NCBI RefSeq assembly: GCF_904849725.1
Contig: NC_058518.1
Coordinates: 419,313,081 to 419,377,080, forward strand
Length of the DNA: 64,000 nt
Source of the DNA: Hordeum vulgare subsp. vulgare
Lineage: Eukaryota > Streptophyta > Magnoliopsida > Poales > Poaceae
Reading direction: 5' to 3'
Both the position numbers and the translations under genes were made by a program. Shown here piece after piece: positions 58,035-64,000 of the stretch. Positions within the stretch are counted from its first letter, which is position 1. Each line of letters begins with the position of its first letter. The notes under the pieces are model-generated. The model made no database searches. It was not told the origin of the DNA and saw only the letters and a program-made list of their open reading frames with translations.

Positions 58035-58354
58035 CTAAGGTTGCCGCTGAAAATCTGCCCACATTTGATGAGCAATTGCATGCCTAAGGTTATCGCCTTC
58101 ATGGTTGACTTGATGATTTTGAGGAATGTCACCATCAGGAAGATCCATAAAATTCATGGGAGTTATGTTGTTTGGTCGATTATCTAACCAACACTCATCT
58201 CCTTGGTGAAATCGAATGATGTTATGTAAGATTGCCGCTATTGCTGGAAGCTTGAATTGATTCTCTATTCGATGATGTGTACCCACTTTTAGAATTGGGA
58301 ACCGCTTCTTCAAGACTCCCAATGCCCGTTCGATATAATTTTGTAACACGGCAT
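58035..58354 (-). pseudogene. PIF/Harbinger DDE transposase, C-terminal part
   Basis: The minus strand from the Nikita TSD reads AVLQNYIERALGVLKKRFPILKVGTHHRIENQFKLPAIAAILHNIIRFHQGDE and on to a stop at 58035. The Glu of YIERALG is the third catalytic acid of the DDE_Tnp_4 fold. The N-terminal part with the two Asp residues is at 61251-62168. Conservation at the C-terminus is good, with an intact frame after the insertion point. Confidence 0.88.
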
Positions 58355-58547
58355 TGTTAGAGCATATATCTCCATATGTGGTTTTGGTAATTGATGACAA
58401 TTCCTATGGACTAATGGTTGCCTTAAGTTACATTTATAGGATTTGTCCATAGGCACTTCTTGAAGTCCATCTGTTGGGTTCAAGGAGTTTATATGATGAC
58501 CAAGATGGTATTCAAGGTATTATCCAAAGAATGGTCATAGAGACACA

Positions 58548-59236
58548 TGGTTGATCAAGATCTCAGACAAAGAGTAAATCAAGATGATCAACACACAAAG
58601 CGTACAAGATGTACCGAGAGGGATCAAGTGATCCCATGGTATGGTAAGCATTGTCCATTACGTATTTGTGTACTAACCCATGGTCTTCGTGAGAGTTCTT
58701 TGTGGGGGTTAGGTGTGTTTCCATGGGCTTGCGTCAAAGGTAAGATCTCATACAACCCATGAGCAAATCAAGATGATCAACACACAAAGCGTACAAGATG
58801 TACCGAGAGGGATCAAGTGATCCCATGGTATGGTAAGCATTGTCCATTACGTATTTGTGTACTAACCCATGGTCGTCGTGAGAGTTCTATGTGGGGGTTA
58901 GGTGTGTTTCCATGGGCTTGCATCTAGAGGAAGATCTCATACAACCCATGAAGGATGCCGTCAAGTGGTGATCGTCATCAAGACACAAGGTTGATCAAGA
59001 TCTCAGACAAAGCGTAAATCAAGATGATCAACACACAAAGCGTACAAGATGTACTGAGAGGGATCAAGTGATCCCATGGTATGGTAAGCATTGTCCATTA
59101 CGTGTTTGTGTACTAACCCATGGTCTTTGTGAGAGTTCTATGTGAGGGTTAGGTGTGTCTCCATGGGCTTGCATCTAGAGGAAGATCTCATACAACCCAT
59201 GAAGGATGACGTCAAGTGGTGATCGTCATCAAGATG
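58548..59236 (+). repeat. Three tandem copies of a ~215-250 bp segment inside the Nikita LTR
   Basis: Copies lie at about 58548-58762, 58763-58980 and 58981-59236. Each includes ATCAAGATGATCAACACAC and TCATACAACCCATG. They differ by a few bases, so the amplification is not brand new. The unit boundaries are not identical, as the second copy starts inside the unit. Confidence 0.85.
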
Positions 59237-59871
59237 GCGGTGTGCAAGTTCAAGTGGATCAGCACGAAGATGTCTTGCTTGAAGCTTGCTGTTCATTGTG
59301 GTGGCAATGGACTTGTGAAGATATGCTGAAGAGTGGCTCACCCATAGTGAGTATGGGGGAGCAATCAACTAGTCTTCGTCAAGCCAACGCAATCAAGAAA
59401 GGTGGTCCATCTTGAGGAAGCCAAGATCATCATCATCTAGCTCAAGAGGACAAGGTGCAAGGTATAGGTTTGCCCTTGATAGGTTTTCTGTTTAGGATAG
59501 ATTGATGGACTATCAAGGGGGGCTCTCAAGTGAGTAGCTTGATCGTATCATTCGTTGAGAGCTCAAACCATTTGCATCCTTGCATCATACTTCTTGGTTC
59601 TTATTTGGTGTTTCTCTTTGTGAGTTTTAGAGCTTATGGTCATCTTCATGACAAGCTCGAGTTCATCGAAAACGGAGTCCATATGCAACTACTATGATGT
59701 TTTCGATGTTGGAGTTTTTGTCGGTTCTTCATTCATAGAGGACTCACATCTCTACATCTTTGGCATATTCATAACCGCATGGTCGCTGTTTGGATAGCCC
59801 TTGTCGTCCTGAATCCAACAAGCTTGGGTTTGCTCGATTCGGAGCTCGTATGCGAAAGTTATGGTTGTTTC

Positions 59872-60140
59872 AGTGGCGAGCGGTAGTATCGCTGGACCTA
59901 GCGGTAGTACCGCTGGAGTTGGCGGTAGTACCGCTGGCCCTAGCGGTAGTACCGCTGGCTGGCGGTAGTACCGCCCCTGGTCAGCGGTAGTACCGCTCCA
60001 GGAGCTTAGTACCGCCTGCCTAGCGGTTGTTCATGGACGGACCTTTTTGTGAAGACTTTCTTGGCGGTGGTAGTGCCGTTGCACTACCAGGGGCCAGCGG
60101 TAGTACCGCTGGAGTCCCAGCCGTAGTACCGCTGGAGCTC
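59872..60140 (+). repeat. Palindromic AGCGGTAGTACCGCT array
   Basis: About nine spaced copies of AGCGGTAGTACCGCT or a close variant. Each is an inverted repeat (AGCGGTA/TACCGCT around one base) and could form a small hairpin. They lie just upstream of the TATA box in the LTR. Confidence 0.85.
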
Positions 60141-61250
60141 GGGCAGAAAGTGGGGGTAACGGTCTGATTCCTTCCCCCACTATATAAAGGGGGTCTTCTT
60201 CCCCCTTGGTCTTTTCCATCCGTTGAGCTCTTGTTCTACCTCCATTGTTGACATTCTTAGAGCTTGATTACTCTCTATCCCTCCAATGATTCTTGCTTGT
60301 TCTTGAGGGAAAAGAGAGAGGAGATCTAGATCCACATCTCCACCAATCACTTTCTCCTCTATGTGAGGGGAACCCCTTGGATCTTGATCTTGGAGTTCTT
60401 TGTGAGCTCCTTGTTCTTCCTCTCATATTTCTCCATAGCTTTTATTGTTGTGGAGGGATTTGAGTGTGAGGGACTTGACCACTTCGTGTGTTCTTGCCAT
60501 TGCATTAGTTGCATCGGTTTGTGTTCTCCACGGTGATACGTGGAAGTGAGAAGTTGAGAAGCTTACTACCTTTGGTACTTAGTACCCTAGATATTGTTCT
60601 TCGTGGATGCTTTGGCATCCTAGAAGCTTGGTGGTGTCTCGGAGCTCAATCATTGTGGTGTGAAGCTCCGGGAAGCGTCGGGGTCTCCAATTAGGTTGTG
60701 GAGATTGCCCCGAGCAATTTGTACGGGTACCGGTAACCGCCCCCAAGGGTTGCCACGTGTACGGGTTCGGTGACCGCCCCCAAGGGTTGCCATTTGTACG
60801 GGTTCGGTGACCGCCCTCAAGGGTCCCTTTGTGGAATCACGGCATCTTGCATTGTGCGAGGGCGTGAGGAGATTACGGTGCCCTTAGTGGCATCTTGGGG
60901 AGCATTGTGCCTCCACACCGCTCTAACGGAGATTAGCATCCGCAAGGGTGTGAACTTCGGGATACATCATCGTCTCCCCGTGCCTCGGTTATCTCTTACC
61001 CGAACCCTTTACTTATGCACTTTACTTCGTGATAGACATATTGTTTATTGTAATATATCTTGCTATCACTTAGTTGTTTATCTTGCTTAGCATAAGTTGT
61101 TGGTGCACATAGGTGAGCCTAGTTGTTTGTAGGTTTTGTGCTTGACATATTAAACGTTAGTTTTATTCCGCATTTGTTCAAGCCTAAACCTTAATTATTT
61201 TAAAGCGCCTATTCACCCCCCCCCTCTAGGCGACATCCACGTCCTTTTCA

Positions 61251-62168
61251 GGCATGCCGATGATTAAAGAGCTCCCTATGATTTTGGGGTCGATGGCGAC
61301 CGCATGCAAACTCCTTGAGATGGTATCGAACACCACGGTACGGTGCCAATAAGTAAGGAGTGTTGGCATAATCGTCATCAACCAAATAAAACTTGCCTAG
61401 AGGTACTTGAAACCCGTTGTTAAGTGCTGATCGGAGAACTTTAGCATCAGTCGCGGATCCCTCCCAACCACAAGAAATGAAGGTGAAGTTTAAGTCGAAG
61501 TCACACACGACCATAAAATTATGGCTTAGGGTCCCTTTCCTATTTCTGAATGGTGCGGCCTTTTCTCCTGAAATTGTTATGGGAACATGTGTCCCATCAA
61601 TGGCCCCTGATGCAGTTCTACAAAAAAAATAGTACAAGTTAGCATCTAAAACATGAAGAGTAAGATCTCGATGTGGATGGACAATGTGGATGGAATTTGA
61701 CGAAGCAAAAACCTGAAAATAAGGAAAGAATCTCGTGCTCAATTAAATCTTCGGATGTACTTGATCGGGATTTGGAGGCTTCAAGAAATGCTTAGATAGA
61801 GTAGGGATGATGTTTAAGAAATTCTTCATGTGCCAATGGAAAGTATCCCTGTTGTGACCAAAACAAACTTGAAGATCTTCAAAGGAAGAATTGTGGGATA
61901 ACATCCACATAAACGATGCTAGTTTCTCTTCGACTTTAATTCTAGTGCCAGACACCAAATTCTCGTGTCGAAGATAACCAACCAAAGATCTTAAAATATG
62001 AGGTTCCATCCTAAATGCTACCAGGCAGTTTTTGATGTGTCCTTCAAGTAACTCATTAACAAACATCTCGCATGTTAGCAACGACGTATGACGCCGAATC
62101 CTCGGCTCCCTACTAGCAACTCCACCGGTCTCCGTCAAATGTAGTGAAGGAAAATCAAATAGCATCAT
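61251..62168 (-). pseudogene. PIF/Harbinger DDE transposase, N-terminal and core part
   Basis: From ATG 62168 the frame gives the N-terminal helical region ([21 protein letters not shown]...[13 protein letters not shown]...[11 protein letters not shown]). A stop replaces a sense codon at 61743. Translation resembles the family again at STRFFPYFQ, followed by a probable intron 61712-61618 (CAG/GT ... TAG/A). One extra base follows the acceptor, and then comes the catalytic region SGAIDGTHVPI (first Asp) and GWEGSATDAKVLR (second Asp), followed by YLVDDDYANTPYLLAPYRGVRYHLKE and RELFNHRHA. The reading then resumes at 58354. The enzyme would cut and paste PIF/Harbinger and Tourist-type elements at TAA or TTA targets. 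Confidence 0.88.
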
Positions 62169-63044
62169 TTCGTCGTCGTCCTCCCCCTCTTCCTAATGCA
62201 ATCCCTCTTATATGAATCCATTTTATGACTAAACAAGAAAAAGGCCACTAGTTATTACTACTACAACAGTAATAGTGAAAGGTGTCCAAACAAATTTCCA
62301 TGCAAAAGTAACTAATAGTAATACGATAGGAGTACATTGGTACATACAACAATCACTAATGTCCATCAGTTATAGCATTGACCATTTAACAGTTTGATCT
62401 GATGAACATCCAGTACTTTATTCAATCTGGCCCAAGTCATCTTGTTCACGATGTGCAGAGTTAATATAATTATGGGGACTTCCGCAAATAAATAAAATTA
62501 TAGGGACTAAGCAAGACTACCGAACTTGTAGCATATGCGTTATGAACTACAGTATTTTACTATAATATGGTTATTACAGCTTCTAATTTATGAATTGCTT
62601 GCCATTTAGATGTTCTTTCCACGTATTTATTGGTACTTCTCGGTGCTTGCAGGCTTACTATTTTAGCTTCTCTATTTGTTGCATAGTATCCTGGTCTAGA
62701 CTTTTGGTTGTAATTTGACTTGGCAAATTGGATCTGCAATGAGATCCAAATGTAGACATGGTCATATTGTTTGTGATTTGTCTTGTTTCCAAGTGTAGGT
62801 CCATACGATTCTTGGGCATGCATACATACGAAGGAGCACAGGTATGAAATCAGTCCCAAAATCATCGGAGCGACAACAGGGACAACAAGGTGACATTTTT
62901 ACCTTCGTGTGGGTGTTGGCCTTGCAAGTCCGGTCGAGCTCGTCCTAGGTCGAGCTCCTACCCTCACCTCCTCGCTGCCGTCGTATCCTTCCCTCCTCCT
63001 AGTCTCGTCCTCTCCCCTTCTGGATCAAAGGGGAGCTCTGCTCT
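62169..63044. other. Flank of the Harbinger genes, no gene recognised
   Basis: AT-rich up to about 62900, then GC-richer. It may include the 5' leader of the transposase. No motif was seen in any frame. Confidence 0.5.
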
Positions 63045-63175
63045 GCACGGATCTGGCAGAGAAACGCAGCTGGCGGCAGCTCTGGTCGATTTAGGCACGG
63101 ATCTAGCAGAGAAACGCACCTGGCGGTACCTCTGGTCGATTTAGGCACGGATCTGGCCGAGAAAACACAGACGAC
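63045..63175 (+). repeat. 50-bp tandem repeat, about 2.5 copies
   Basis: GCACGGATCTGGCAGAGAAA recurs with small changes at 63045, 63095 and 63145, an exact 50-bp period. The units share CTGGCGG and CTCTGGTCGATTTAG. The frames at 62890-63144 are a by-product. Confidence 0.88.
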
Positions 63176-63567
63176 GCGGAGTACGTACCTCTGGTAGATT
63201 CGTGGAGGACTAAGGAGAATGCTCGCGGAAGGCTGACGCTTCTTTGTTCCCGCCGATATCGTGTCGTCCGCCCCCGCAGCCGGCACCTTTGCCGTACTCG
63301 CTGTCGCCAAGGGTTCGCGAGAGGAGAGGAGCGATTTCTGTTTTTTGAGAGGAGAGGCGGGGGTTGATTCCACGGGAGGAGAGGTGGGGGTTGATTCCCC
63401 GCTGAAACCCGACGGTTTTGAAAGGAATCAGATGGGATTTAACCCGGATCGGGTTTAACCGAAGACAGTTAACGGGCTCACAGGGATTTAACCCCGGTCG
63501 GGGCAAAACCCCGGGGTTTGACCGGGTTTCGGCTTCAATCTCGATGGGTGTGGCGTAACCGAACAAA
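63176..63567. other. GC-rich stretch with short repeats; possible Harbinger terminus
   Basis: A 27-bp unit (GGAGAGGCGGGGGTTGATTCC) occurs twice near 63349-63402. The minus strand at 63567-63550 reads GCTTTGTTCGGTTACGCC, reminiscent of PIF/Harbinger ends, but I found no matching inverted copy on the other side. Confidence 0.4.
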
Positions 63568-64000
63568 GCTTAAAAGAGCATATTTTTTCATTTATGTAGA
63601 TAGATTACGTGAACCATAAACTTACTTTCCGCCGAGGAATAGCATAAATACAATCATAGTAAAAAACATCAAAAATAAAAACTCAATACTTTGAGACGAG
63701 GAGCCTCATGCCCTGACAGACTTAAGTGGCAGCATCTCCAATTTAGCCCTTTGGCGAAAGAGAACGAGAACAAACCGCCAACATCGATACAAGTTCTTAC
63801 GAAAGCGTGTCATGCTGCCAGGTGTTGTTTGGCTTGGATCTGTTAAAACTAATTATGTAAATTAGGGGAAAATCTCCCCTTGCCCAACCGTTCGAGCGGT
63901 TCCTCCCGCACGGACGTCTTTCTCTCCCGACTCCGTGGAACCGACGCATCTCCCTCGATCATCGCGTCTCTCCAGAAGATATATATACTCCCTGTAACCA
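63568..64000. other. Non-coding end of the window
   Basis: No gene recognised. The first 38 bases repeat text found at 44311-44344. A TATA-like ATATATATAC at 63979-63988 near the edge could belong to a gene beyond the window. Confidence 0.4.

Larger units (their letters stand above)
58355..61250 (+). mobile_element. Nikita solo LTR
   Basis: 2896 bp starting TGTTAGAGCATATATC and ending CCACGTCCTTTTCA, with GGCAT on both sides (58350-58354 and 61251-61255). The 3' end contains two segments (near 61170 and 61222) that I recall as marker-primer sites of the Nikita LTR, and the poly-C/CTAGGCGACATCC end typical of it. No internal domain or partner LTR is present, so it is a solo LTR. TATA box TATATAAAG at 60181-60189. 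It contains three tandem copies of a segment (58548-59236) and a palindromic repeat field (59872-60140). It interrupts the Harbinger transposase. Confidence 0.87.

Noticed and set aside
59872..60140. CRISPR-like spaced palindromic repeats
   Set aside because: Spacing is irregular and very short, copies are degenerate, there are no cas genes, and the array lies in a plant LTR.

Overview
The window reads as intergenic DNA of a large-genome grass of the wheat/barley/rye tribe (Triticeae). Most of it is LTR retrotransposons nested inside one another. Several carry termini I recognise from memory as the Triticeae families Angela/BARE-1/WIS, Sabrina, Sukkula and Nikita. No database was searched. 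Only one host gene looks intact: a GC-rich, single-exon class I chitinase (41526-42548, minus strand). Family names are recollection; TG...CA termini, target-site duplications (TSDs), primer-binding sites (PBS), polypurine tracts (PPT) and protein motifs are read directly from the sequence.

Layout. 161-8310: a complete but old minus-strand Athila-like Gypsy element (TSD GGTAC) with gag and protease relics but no reverse transcriptase or integrase. 9653-33350: a dead FAR1/MULE transposase-type gene on the minus strand, cut in two by a 20.8 kb nest. The nest is a Sabrina LTR (11434-32195, TSD TGTAC), containing a plus-strand Athila-like Gypsy element (11703-30857, TSD GAGCC), containing in its 5' LTR a minus-strand Angela/BARE-like Copia element (12606-21521, TSD ACTTG). 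33726-35676: a small gag-only Copia element. 35824-40732: a block bounded by direct repeats of about 200 bp, holding a decayed Copia gag-pol joined to exon 1 of a class C heat-shock-factor gene. 41526-42548: the chitinase. 43300-43760: a degenerate repeat field.

44328-62168: the two genes of an old PIF/Harbinger transposon, a DDE transposase and a Myb/SANT-like partner. Each is split by a later insertion: a 12.5 kb Sukkula-type LARD with 4.66 kb LTRs in the SANT-like gene (44803-57328, TSD GTTGA), and a 2.9 kb Nikita solo LTR in the transposase (58355-61250, TSD GGCAT). The remainder to 64000 has short tandem repeats and no recognisable gene.

How it fits together: two old DNA-transposon-type genes (FAR1/MULE and PIF/Harbinger) were hit later by retrotransposons, so the nesting gives a relative order of events. 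Apart from the chitinase, every recognisable coding region carries stops, frameshifts, deletions or insertions. I found no CRISPR, operon-like cluster, rRNA or tRNA gene, and nothing that amounts to a new functional system. The most unusual structure is the heat-shock-factor exon joined to a Copia gag exactly at the expected exon end, inside a block flanked by long direct repeats.
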